DNA of 64,000 nucleotides, taken from the NCBI RefSeq assembly GCF_900090325.1, contig NZ_FMHW01000003.1, positions 1 to 64,000 of the forward strand. The letters are read 5' to 3'. This document shows positions 17,301 through 24,277 of this stretch, piece by piece. Below the pieces are notes generated by a model that had not been told where the DNA came from, made no database searches, and saw nothing but the letters and a program-made list of their open reading frames with translations. How positions within the stretch are numbered: position 1 is the stretch's first letter; each line of letters opens with the position of its first letter. This DNA is from Micromonospora pallida. GTDB lineage: Bacteria; Actinomycetota; Actinomycetes; Mycobacteriales; Micromonosporaceae. A program made the translations under genes and the position numbers.

Positions 17301-17646
17301 CGGCACCGAAGCTGGTCCAGTCCGGTCCCCACCCGGCGGCCACGGTCCGATCGTCGAACGCGTCGACGAGCTGCCGCACGCCGACGCGGACCGGGGTGTT
17401 CCGTCCCAGCAGCCCGTAGTAGACGCTGCGCGGGTTGCGGGGGCTGTACCGGCCGCCGGGGCTGGCGATGACCAGGTCCGCGCTGCCGTGCTCGGTCTGC
17501 TGTCCCTCGCCCCGGCGGCCGCGGCTGATGGTGATGCCACCGCCGGAGTCGGCAGACCCGAGGCGGACGTCGTCGGTGATGTCGACCCAGCCCAGCACCG
17601 GGCCGAGGTACAGCTCTACGACGACGTCCTGCGGAGACTGCGTCAC
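14389..17646 (-). CDS. large tail protein (tail tip / spike with concanavalin-like domain)
   Basis: 1085 residues from GTG 17646. The N-terminus (ELYLGPVLGWVDITDDVRL, RYSPRNPRSVYYGLLGRNTP) resembles distal-tail or hub proteins of actinobacterial siphoviruses. A beta-sandwich of LamG/concanavalin type follows at about 95-260 (MFRVQDLSTYYLCRME), then a second probable sandwich with WPLEDPAGSSSARSAVAG (about 300-480), and a beta-rich C-terminus with repeated carbohydrate-module-like segments. Position directly after the tape measure gene supports a baseplate/tail-tip role with sugar binding. Confidence 0.75.
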   Translation of the reverse strand: MTQSPQDVVVELYLGPVLGWVDITDDVRLGSADSGGGITISRGRRGEGQQTEHGSADLVIASPGGRYSPRNPRSVYYGLLGRNTPVRVGVRQLVDAFDDRTVAAGWGPDWTSFGAGGTVAPTDASVSGGMARAYVPATASFRASYYTDMTIVDAEVVVTVDMFISNVVGGAVEPANIMFRVQDLSTYYLCRMEVSAAEVVSVSIHHSTGGTIVAPTPVPGLLFAGQPLKVRASCVADRLAVKVWDPAAGGEPAGWQATAVDTRLTAPGYVGIRSGVAGGNTNTLPVEFRYDDLEVIDRRACMEVSSWPARWDISGTDVWTPIQAAGILRRLGQGAKPLDSALYRRLPRTNPTAYWPLEDPAGSSSARSAVAGVPNMTVFGYSRFQVPGTGGQPAPAAGLPRFATGEDIPGSAPVPDWSEGGVLVGRPPVPAAGTQSWRVALVAVFPRDRGASGTSFFGWTTSDGQYTQWNLSATATQLYVFAADPVTIINGYRIPSADINLFDGLPHFIEIEAKTVAGLLDARLYIDGWEYGSIETLSAPNLVHPPGWVTGVIPNVKEWTAESAGNIEGMPQMGHLAVWQPSAPISGHVEAMRAHAGETAADRIARLCAEQGIPVAVTRGPDPSAAMGPQRAVTILDLLRECEDADGGVLGEAREQITLIYRTLGSLCNQQPLAVDYGHLAPPFDPVDDDDQVRNDVTASRPDGGTARAVLEAGPLSIQTPPAGVGTYDTSLTVNVGTDEHLPSAAWWRLHVGTWDEARYPTVRVDLTASAWTADPALARQAAAVDTGSVVDIDGLPEWLPPGPASLMVQGTVERLDAYDRTLDWTATPAGPYTVATADGAPRAPADGSALAADITASATTVQIASTTAWTTEAQDFPISVRVGGERVDLDAAGIVLNDNPWFLTGADGWSGASASVVWTDAVTRPGTRYGSLQITVAGGGSGGATANAPYADVTPGARYRAVMWAYVTAGTVTLGPAVDWRNAAGMYMTTAVPTPTAVPAGVWTPLEAIVTAPALAEFAAMRARHDGATPAGVVYYVTAMTLAAESGTLSSPQTYTVTRDVNGVARAWPAGTPVDVWTPAVAAP

Positions 17647-17657
17647 GGCCCGTCCTC

Positions 17658-20297
17658 CTATCTGCTCGTGCCCAGCACGACCTGGACCTTGCCGCCGCGA
17701 CTGCGGATGGCCCGGCGGAGGATCTCCACCAGCAGGTCGTCGAGCCGGGTCCCGCCGGAGTGGATCTCCAACACCGTGGTCCCGCCGGCGGCGCCGACCT
17801 GCGACAGCGGGGTGACCCGCGCGCCGGCCGGGAAGTCGACGACCTCGGGCTCTCCGCCGTCGCCGACGATCGCGGCGCCGCCGTGCGGCAGGTAGCCGCC
17901 CCGGGCGAGCATCGGCAGTTGCGGCATGGCCCAGCCCATGCCGCCGATGCCCGGCACCCAGGACGGCGTAGTGAACGACAGCTGGCCCACCGAGCGGTTC
18001 CACCACGACGCGATCATGTTGAAGCCGGCTTTGAACGGGGCGGCGAGGATGTCGCCGACCTTGGCCAGGCCCCGCAGCAGCTTCCCGGGCAGGCTCAGGT
18101 ACCAGTCCAGGGCGCGGCTGCCGGCGTTGGTGATGCCGTTCCAGGCCCCGAGGATCCAGTCCTCCCACAGGGTGTGCACGAACCAGTCGCCCACGGCCTC
18201 AGCACCCCGTTTGATGCCGCTCCACGCCCAGTCCCACGCCTGCTGGAACCATTGCGTCTTCGTTGCGATCAACACGATGACCGCGATCAGCGCCAGGATC
18301 CCCAGCACGATCCACGTGGTCGGGGACGCCATCTGCGCGATGTTGAGAGCCCACTGCTGGACGGTGGCCACGACCATCGCCGCGCGGGCCCGCAGCATCG
18401 CCCCGGACAGCGCGTTGATGCTCCACACTGACCTCTTCGTGGCGGCGTCACCGGCGGTGGTCGCGGCCGTCGACGCCGCGGTGGCCACCGTGGCGCCCCG
18501 CTTGCCGGTGGTGTTGGCGGTCAGGGCGGCGGTGTGCGCGTTCAGGGCGGACCGCATCCCCCAGTTGGCGGCGACCTCGGCCAGTCGGATCGGCAGGGCG
18601 ATCACCGAGGCGATGTTGGCGGCGGTCTGCGCGGACCGGGAGATCACCCACCCGGCCGCCACGATCGGCAGGATCTTCGCCAGGGTGTCCAGGTGCCCGG
18701 CGGCGAAGCTGACCACCTCGCCAGTGACGTTCAGCCCGTCGTTGAACGTGTCGGCGTGGCCGGCGATCACCGGTAGGACCTCGCCGACACCGGTCAGGAT
18801 CGACCGGAGTGTGGTCAGCACCTCCCCGACGCGCTGCTGGCCCTCGGCGGACTCCAACCAGGCACGCATCGCCGCGCTGCCCTGGACCAGGAAGTCGAGG
18901 GTGGATCCGCCGTTGTCGCCGGCGCCGACCACCGCCCGCACCGACGCGACGACGTTCCAGGCGACCTCGCCCAGCTGGCGGAGCACGGTCAGGCCGGTGG
19001 ACATCCACCGCTGCGCGTCCCCGGACTGGCGAGAGGCAATCGCCCACTGCTCGAACCGCGTGGCGAGGGTGCCGACGTCGCCGGCCATGCCGGGCAGGAA
19101 CCCGGACCCCACGGCGGCGAACTGAAGGAACCCGTTCACGATCGGCCGGACGGCTGCGGCCAGCCGGTCCGACGACGTCGCGGTGTTGTCCAGGATCAGG
19201 TCGACGTCCCGCACGGTGTCCCGGGTCTGCGCCAGGCCGAGAGACTGCCGAATCGCGGTGTTGAAGGCACCGCCCATCCGACCCAGCCACGACGTGACCC
19301 CGGGCAGGTACAGGCCGGACAGGTCCCGCAGATCCCCGGCGACGCCGGCGAACGTGCGCTGCTGACCGACCCGGGCGGCGCCCTCCCACGCTGGCTGGAG
19401 GTCGCGCAGGGTGGTGATGACCGCCCGGCCGGCCGGCGACAGCCGGTTGAGTGCCTCGGTGGCCGGGTCGATGGCGGCGGCCGCCGACGTCGACGCCTCC
19501 CGCACGGCGTCCAGGGCGTCCGCGACGCGCTGGGCGGCCTGGTCGACCTGCCGCTGTGCCTCGGCCTGCCGGTCCAGTGCGGCCTGGACCTGGTCGCTGC
19601 CGTCCACCCCGACCCGGCCGGCGTGTTCCTGTTCCCGCGCGAGGTCGCTGACCCGGTCGCGGACGTTGGCCAGGGTCTGCTCGGCCCGCCGGTAGGCCCG
19701 TTCCGCGTCGTCGATGCGCTCCAGGTTGCCGCTGCTGCGCGCCTCGGCCAGCTCCCGCTCGGCGTCGCTGACGGCGTCGACGGCGTCCTCTTCGTCGAGG
19801 CGCGCGTCGGCGGCCGCGCGGGACAGATCTTCGAGCCGCTCGACCTCGTCGGCGCGGGCCCGGGTGACCGCTTCCTGCGCGGCCTGGGCGGCGCGCTGCG
19901 CGTCGGCCAGGGCCTGCACGGCGCTGCGGTGCTCCCGCTGGGCGGCGGTGACGCGCCGGGCGGCCGCCGTCGCCGCAGACCCCCCGGTCGTGGCGGCCCG
20001 GCCGGTGGCGTCCCACGCTTCGCCCAGACCCATCGTGACCGCCGTGCCGGCGAGCACCGTGGCGGTGGTGGCCGCCACCGCGCCGGGCATGAGCCATACC
20101 GCGCCGGCCGCGCCGGTCACCGCCGCCGCGAGGGCGATGCCGTGCGCGGCCGCCGAGGCCATCGCCCCACCCATCACCACCGTGCTGGCGGCGCTGGCGA
20201 GGTTCGCCGCCCGTACCTGGCTGGCGGTGCGGGTCAGCAGCGCCGACACACCCCGGTCACGGCCGACGGTGTTGAAGACCAGGCTGGTATCCGACAC
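17658..20297 (-). CDS. tape measure protein
   Basis: 879 residues from ATG 20297. A long helical protein: small alanine/glycine-rich hydrophobic N-terminal segments (about 35-100), charged coiled coil (QALADAQRAAQAAQEAV to about 280), then amphipathic helices and a strong transmembrane segment (TWIVLGILALIAVIVLIATK) followed by WFQQAWDWAWSGIK, typical of siphovirus tape measures. It sets tail length and is ejected with DNA. The gene is preceded by frameshifting tail chaperones, the standard order. Confidence 0.88.
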   Translation of the reverse strand: MSDTSLVFNTVGRDRGVSALLTRTASQVRAANLASAASTVVMGGAMASAAAHGIALAAAVTGAAGAVWLMPGAVAATTATVLAGTAVTMGLGEAWDATGRAATTGGSAATAAARRVTAAQREHRSAVQALADAQRAAQAAQEAVTRARADEVERLEDLSRAAADARLDEEDAVDAVSDAERELAEARSSGNLERIDDAERAYRRAEQTLANVRDRVSDLAREQEHAGRVGVDGSDQVQAALDRQAEAQRQVDQAAQRVADALDAVREASTSAAAAIDPATEALNRLSPAGRAVITTLRDLQPAWEGAARVGQQRTFAGVAGDLRDLSGLYLPGVTSWLGRMGGAFNTAIRQSLGLAQTRDTVRDVDLILDNTATSSDRLAAAVRPIVNGFLQFAAVGSGFLPGMAGDVGTLATRFEQWAIASRQSGDAQRWMSTGLTVLRQLGEVAWNVVASVRAVVGAGDNGGSTLDFLVQGSAAMRAWLESAEGQQRVGEVLTTLRSILTGVGEVLPVIAGHADTFNDGLNVTGEVVSFAAGHLDTLAKILPIVAAGWVISRSAQTAANIASVIALPIRLAEVAANWGMRSALNAHTAALTANTTGKRGATVATAASTAATTAGDAATKRSVWSINALSGAMLRARAAMVVATVQQWALNIAQMASPTTWIVLGILALIAVIVLIATKTQWFQQAWDWAWSGIKRGAEAVGDWFVHTLWEDWILGAWNGITNAGSRALDWYLSLPGKLLRGLAKVGDILAAPFKAGFNMIASWWNRSVGQLSFTTPSWVPGIGGMGWAMPQLPMLARGGYLPHGGAAIVGDGGEPEVVDFPAGARVTPLSQVGAAGGTTVLEIHSGGTRLDDLLVEILRRAIRSRGGKVQVVLGTSR

Positions 20298-20312
20298 GGG
20301 TCACCTCCCTGG

Positions 20313-20866
20313 TCAGGTGGAGTGCTTGCGCATGTCCTCGCGGGCCTTGTCGACCTGCGAGCAGCACAGCTCGAACTGGTCGACGGTCAGCCGGTCCTGC
20401 TCGGACGGAGGAATGTGCAGCAGCGCGGCGATGTCTACGGCGTAGTCGTGTCGCCGCTCGGCGAGGCTTCCGCTTTTCCCGGGGGGTCCTCCGGGGCCTT
20501 GGCCAGCTGCTGACGCAGCACCATCAGCGCCGCCATCCGGTCCTCCGGGGAGAGGTCCCCGTCTGGCACGTTCTCCAGCTCGGTGATCGCGGCCTCCACC
20601 TCGCTCTTGGTGCGCTCCAGCCGCAGCTCGTCGTCGTAGAAGTCGACGTCGCTGTACTTCAGGGTCGGGTGCTGGCGGCGCAGGAACGTCCACAGCAACG
20701 CCCGCCGTGCGCTGGTCTGGCCCTTGAGGAGCGCCACCTTGAAGTCACTGCCGTACGCCAGGCCGGTGTGCCGGTCGATGGCCTCCATCTCCATCACGCG
20801 CAGCCGGCCGGGCTTGTACTCCCACCGCTGCTCTTCGCCGCCCTCCGGCGCGTAAACCAGGTACAT
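20313..20866 (-). CDS. tail assembly chaperone, long form made by -1 frameshift
   Basis: Ribosomes shifting -1 at 20480-20474 leave the short frame after ...DPPGK and continue SGSLAERRHDYAVDIAALLH to the stop at 20313, giving about 184 residues. This is the gpG-T arrangement of lambda-like siphoviruses; the rare long form bridges tape measure and tail-tube subunits. Supported by canonical heptamer, continuous open -1 frame and position directly before the tape measure. Confidence 0.82.
20435..20866 (-). CDS. tail assembly chaperone, short form
   Basis: 143 residues from ATG 20866, which overlaps the stop of the upstream gene (TGATG). WEYKPGRLRVMEMEAIDRHT and DVDFYDDELRLERTKSEVEA are typical of gpG-like chaperones that coat the tape measure during tail assembly. 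Terminates as ASPSGDTTTP when no frameshift occurs. Confidence 0.82.
   Translation of the reverse strand: MYLVYAPEGGEEQRWEYKPGRLRVMEMEAIDRHTGLAYGSDFKVALLKGQTSARRALLWTFLRRQHPTLKYSDVDFYDDELRLERTKSEVEAAITELENVPDGDLSPEDRMAALMVLRQQLAKAPEDPPGKAEASPSGDTTTP
20474..20480 (-). other. programmed -1 slippery heptamer GGGAAAA
   Basis: In the zero frame the codons read CCG GGA AAA, so tRNAs can re-pair on GGG AAA after a -1 slip: the X-XXY-YYZ form used by lambda (GGGAAAG). It is the last stretch shared by both reading frames before the short form ends. Confidence 0.82.
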
Positions 20867-21363
20867 CAGGACCTCCGTGAGATGCGTCGCGCCCGGTCGT
20901 CCAGGACGCGGGCGGCCGCCGCCCGCAGACGCGGACGCAGCGGCCGTAGGGTGTCGTCGAACCAGCCGGGCCGGCCGACCTGGGTGACCCAGACGTCGTA
21001 GTTGCCGCCGACCGGGTGCCGCCAGCCGCGCCGGGCGTTGAGCCGCTTCGGAGCGCTGGCGAATCCCCGGACGTCGGGGGTCTTGCGGGCGCGGATCCGC
21101 GCGCCGGCGCGGCGGCCGTCGAGCCGAACCATCGACTCGACGCCAGCGGCCACCGCCTGGCGCAGCGGCTCACCGGCGTGCTCCACCCCGCCGGTGGCCA
21201 TGCTCATCAGCGCGCCACGTACCGCCGTCACGCCGGGCTCCAGAGCGGCGTGCAGCGCACCGGCCAGGTCGGTACGCCACTCGGTGTCGGACGCCTCCTC
21301 CTCGAGGGCCCGCGCCACGCGGGTGAAAGTCCGGTGGTCGGGCTCGATGACGACGGCGTCCAC
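20866..21363 (-). CDS. tail-completion / HK97 gp10-like protein
   Basis: 165 residues from GTG 21363. Basic, helical N-terminal half (TRVARALEEEASDTEWRTDL) and a C-terminal part with WRHPVGGNYDVWVTQVGRPG, a pattern of gp10-like minor head-tail proteins. Here it lies between tail-tube and chaperone genes instead of among the connectors. Assignment moderate. Confidence 0.55.
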   Translation of the reverse strand: MDAVVIEPDHRTFTRVARALEEEASDTEWRTDLAGALHAALEPGVTAVRGALMSMATGGVEHAGEPLRQAVAAGVESMVRLDGRRAGARIRARKTPDVRGFASAPKRLNARRGWRHPVGGNYDVWVTQVGRPGWFDDTLRPLRPRLRAAAARVLDDRARRISRRS

Positions 21364-21366
21364 CGG

Positions 21367-21777
21367 TCAGGCCGTCGCGCGGGTGACCGGCCCGGACGTC
21401 GGCCACGTGTAGGACGCCTCGTTGACGTCGCCGGGCGCACCGGCGATCGGCGTCCAGTTCTTGATCAGGATGCTGCCGGTGTACTTCGGGTTCGACGTGC
21501 CCACCACGGCGTTGGACGCGCGCACCTCGAACGGCACGACCGTGCCGAACAGGGGCCACATCACGCTGTCGAGCGCGGCCGCCGCGAGGTCGTTCTTGAA
21601 GGTGACCGCCAGCCCGCCGGACGCCAGACCGCCGGCCACCTCCTTCCAGCCGTTGGACGCGAAGGTCGTGACATCCTTCTCCTCCACCTCCATGCTCAAC
21701 TCCGCCTTGCTGGTGTTGGCCGAGCGGTCGGATCCGTTGAGCGCCACGTACGCGGCCTTGAGCACCATGATCGGCAT
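21367..21777 (-). CDS. major tail-tube-like protein A
   Basis: 136 residues from ATG 21777. LKAAYVALNGSDRSANTSKA and the motif VEEKDVTTFASNGWKEVAGG, followed by beta strands, are typical of actinophage tail-tube proteins. Shares EEKDVTTF and adjoining pattern with the next gene upstream, so the two are paralogues. Which forms the main tube is not evident from sequence. Confidence 0.7.
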   Translation of the reverse strand: MPIMVLKAAYVALNGSDRSANTSKAELSMEVEEKDVTTFASNGWKEVAGGLASGGLAVTFKNDLAAAALDSVMWPLFGTVVPFEVRASNAVVGTSNPKYTGSILIKNWTPIAGAPGDVNEASYTWPTSGPVTRATA

Positions 21778-21802
21778 GGCGGGTGACTCCTATCTGTGAG
21801 GC

Positions 21803-22552
21803 TCAGGCCAGGCCGAGCGCGACGACGAACAGGAAACTCGGGGTGGTCCCGGACACCGTCCAGGTCGCCCGGTAGTAGGTGTCGGTGATCGGGCCGGCCA
21901 GGCGCAGCGTTTGCCCGCCGGCGACGGTCGCCGCGGTGAAGGTCAGGCGGTCGGTGGGCGTGGCCATGCCGGCCGCGTCGTCCGACTGGATCGTCACCGT
22001 CACCGACGGCGTGGCGGTGCCGGCGATCGACAGCACGTGCAGCGTGGCGACCAGTTCCCCGCCGGCCGGCAGCGCCGGCAGTTGCACGGCCGCGCCGTTG
22101 CCGGTGGCGGTGCGGGCGGTCCCCGGCGGGTGCAGCACCACACCCCGGCCGACCGGGTACGACGACGACCAGGCGGCCGACCACGGGGCGATGTCACCGG
22201 GCGCGCCGAGCAGCTGGTAACTGCCCTGGAGAGCCCGGGTCACGTAGGCGGGATCCCCGACGGCCGCGCCGCGCGGGCAGATCGTCCACGCGGACATGCC
22301 GCCCAGCGCCGCCCACGCCGCGTCGTCCACCAGGCCCGGGTCGCCGGCCTGCCAGAACCCGGACGCGTTGCCCTTGCTGGACTTCAGGCCGGCTACGACC
22401 TGCTTCCACACCCGGTCGGTGGCCGGGTCGTAGGACCCGAACGTGGTGACGTCCTTCTCTTCCGCCTCGGGACTGATCTCGACCTTGTTGGCCTGGCCGG
22501 TCATGTCCGCCGCGCCGGCGAAGAACCGCACGTTCTTGAGGATGTCGGCCAC
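21803..22552 (-). CDS. major tail-tube-like protein B
   Basis: 249 residues from ATG 22552. ILKNVRFFAGAADMTGQANK, AEEKDVTTFGSYDPATDRVW and the closing TDTYYRATWTVSGTTPSFLF indicate a tail-tube fold with an added C-terminal domain. Paralogue of the 136-residue protein downstream. The larger one could carry an Ig-like decoration or cap the tube. Confidence 0.65.
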   Translation of the reverse strand: MADILKNVRFFAGAADMTGQANKVEISPEAEEKDVTTFGSYDPATDRVWKQVVAGLKSSKGNASGFWQAGDPGLVDDAAWAALGGMSAWTICPRGAAVGDPAYVTRALQGSYQLLGAPGDIAPWSAAWSSSYPVGRGVVLHPPGTARTATGNGAAVQLPALPAGGELVATLHVLSIAGTATPSVTVTIQSDDAAGMATPTDRLTFTAATVAGGQTLRLAGPITDTYYRATWTVSGTTPSFLFVVALGLA

Positions 22553-22553
22553 G

Positions 22554-22976
22554 TCAGTCCTCCTCTCCGACGATCCGGACGGTCCACTCCGCCCCGTAGA
22601 ACCAGTCGGTGCCGACCTGGTAGGCGCGGTGGCCCTGGACGCGGGTCACGTGCAGGTCGTGGCAGGCCCCGCCGAGGGTCTGCGGGACGCCCGGGTCGCC
22701 CTCGATGCCGTACTTGACCGACGTCGGGCCCGACCGCTTCATGAACTTCTTGAGCAGCGCCTGGCCGGCCTTGTCGTCGGCGCGGGACACCAGCACCCGG
22801 CACCCGGCCGTGAGGAGATCCAGCCCGCCGTAGGTCTGGTCGTAGTCGAGGGTCAGCTCGGTGACGTACGCGTGCGGCACGGAGACGGAGTCGGGCACGA
22901 ACGCGTCGGCGCGCAGAATCCCGTCGACGCCGGCGAGCAGCTCGGCCAGGCGGGTGGTCACCAGCTCCAGGTCCAC
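22554..22976 (-). CDS. tail terminator / minor tail protein
   Basis: 140 residues from GTG 22976, 3 nt after the upstream stop. DLELVTTRLAELLAGVDGIL, VTELTLDYDQTYGGLDLLTA and DWFYGAEWTVRIVGEED resemble the alpha/beta tail-terminator proteins (gpU-like) that cap the tail and meet the head connector. Inferred mainly from size and location. Confidence 0.5.
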   Translation of the reverse strand: MDLELVTTRLAELLAGVDGILRADAFVPDSVSVPHAYVTELTLDYDQTYGGLDLLTAGCRVLVSRADDKAGQALLKKFMKRSGPTSVKYGIEGDPGVPQTLGGACHDLHVTRVQGHRAYQVGTDWFYGAEWTVRIVGEED

Positions 22977-22978
22977 GG

Positions 22979-23314
22979 CTACTCCGCCCGCTTCGGCGGC
23001 CGCCGCGTTCCGGTGCCGGCCGGCTGGTCGACGGCCACCGGGGCCGGCGCGTCGACGTCGGCGTCGGCGTGCTCCTGGTCGACGTCGACGAGGTCGACCT
23101 GGCGGACCCAGTAGGAGATCTGCTGCTCGACCGCGACCAGGGCGTCCTGTTCGCCGGCGGCCCGGTGGGCGTCGCGTTCGGTGAACAGCCGCAGCAGAGT
23201 CTGGTAGGCGATCAGCTCCTGGTCGACGCGCTGCACCTCGGCGTACCGGCCGGCCGCGAGGTGCTCGGCCCGCTGCTCGTTCAGGCCGGTGATGATCTGT
23301 TCGACGGTGGGCAC
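22979..23314 (-). CDS. hypothetical helical protein of the head-tail region
   Basis: 111 residues. Predominantly helical (IITGLNEQRAEHLAAGRYAE to VEQQISYWVRQVDLVDV) with an acidic then proline/basic tail. No known domain. Its place between connector and tail terminator suggests a neck or assembly role. Confidence 0.5.
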   Translation of the reverse strand: MPTVEQIITGLNEQRAEHLAAGRYAEVQRVDQELIAYQTLLRLFTERDAHRAAGEQDALVAVEQQISYWVRQVDLVDVDQEHADADVDAPAPVAVDQPAGTGTRRPPKRAE

Positions 23315-23332
23315 AGCGGCCCTCCTCTCGGG

Positions 23333-23923
23333 TCAGGCGAAGCCGGGCAGGACGTACGGTCCGACCAGCTCTTCCACGTCGGGGTCCCAGCGGGACAGCC
23401 GCACCGCGCCCCACTCGGCGGAGCCGACCACCCCGCCGGGGCTGTCCTTGCGCATGTAGAGCCGGTTGGCCAGCAGCAGCGCGGCACGGCTGATCTCGTC
23501 GGGCACCGCCGGCCAGCCCCACCGGGCGGTGACCCGGACCCGGGGCCCGGCCCAGTAGCCGCCCGGCGGGGCGATCAGCGTGGTGATCGGCTGACCGGTG
23601 GCCAGCGCGTTGTCCGGGCCGGTGTCGTAGCCGGTGACCGGCGACCACGCGCTGCCGGTCCCGGATTCCACGACCAGGTCGGCGATGTCGCCGATGTCGT
23701 CGACGAGCAGCAGCCCGTCGACGGTGGTCCGCCCGACCACCCCGAACGTCCGGGCGGTGGCGTTGTCGTCGAGCGCGAACGCCCCGGGCGGCCGGCCGGT
23801 CTTACGGTCGATCTGCCGGCACGCGGCGGTCAGCGCCTGGGTGAGCGCCTGGTCGTCGTCCTCGGCGGTGATCTTCCGGGCTGCCTTCAGCTCCGGCAGG
23901 GTCGCGTACAGGGTGCTCGCCAC
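23333..23923 (-). CDS. head-tail connector (HK97 gp6-like)
   Basis: 196 residues from GTG 23923 with RBS GGGAGAG. LPELKAARKITAEDDDQALT, ACRQIDRKTGR and PDEISRAALLLANRLYMRKD, with a middle beta insertion, fit the gp6-like adaptor family that forms a ring under the portal. Close to the capsid gene, as usual. Confidence 0.65.
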   Translation of the reverse strand: MASTLYATLPELKAARKITAEDDDQALTQALTAACRQIDRKTGRPPGAFALDDNATARTFGVVGRTTVDGLLLVDDIGDIADLVVESGTGSAWSPVTGYDTGPDNALATGQPITTLIAPPGGYWAGPRVRVTARWGWPAVPDEISRAALLLANRLYMRKDSPGGVVGSAEWGAVRLSRWDPDVEELVGPYVLPGFA

Positions 23924-23945
23924 GGTCGCTCTCCCCGGGGGCTGG

Positions 23946-24194
23946 TCAGGTGGTCTGCTGCGGCGGGACCTGCCGGCCGGACGGCGCCCGCAGCGGCTCA
24001 CCCTTGGCGTTGCGGCCACGCAGCTTGAGCTGCTCGTCGACCTGGCTGATGCGGTCGGTGTAGCGCTTCTTCTTCGCGTCGTCGGTGGCGGCCCCCGCCG
24101 CCCGGGACAGGCCGGCCCGCTCGTCGACCAGCGCGGCGATCATGCCGTCAGGGTTCGGGTCGTTGATCTTCTTGTCGTTGTCGCTGCCGCTCAT
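23946..24194 (-). CDS. small charged hypothetical protein
   Basis: 82 residues, hydrophilic, helical (AALVDERAGLSRAAGAATDD, YTDRISQVDEQLKLRGRNAK). Between capsid and connector genes; comparable small ORFs occur at this place in actinophages. Function unknown. Confidence 0.5.
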   Translation of the reverse strand: MSGSDNDKKINDPNPDGMIAALVDERAGLSRAAGAATDDAKKKRYTDRISQVDEQLKLRGRNAKGEPLRAPSGRQVPPQQTT

Positions 24195-24230
24195 GGCGGT
24201 ACCTCCCAGTGGGTTGGTTCGGGCATGGGT

Positions 24231-24263
24231 ACGGCCCGCCGGCCTGGGCGGTCGGCGGGCCGT
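24231..24263 (-). terminator. terminator behind the major capsid gene
   Basis: Perfect 11-bp stem acggcccgccg/cggcgggccgt (24231-24241, 24253-24263) with an 11-nt loop, starting 15 bp past the capsid stop at 24278. It could stabilise or end a capsid-rich transcript, letting connectors and tails be made at lower level. Confidence 0.65.
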
Positions 24264-24277
24264 GAGGCGGGTCAGGG

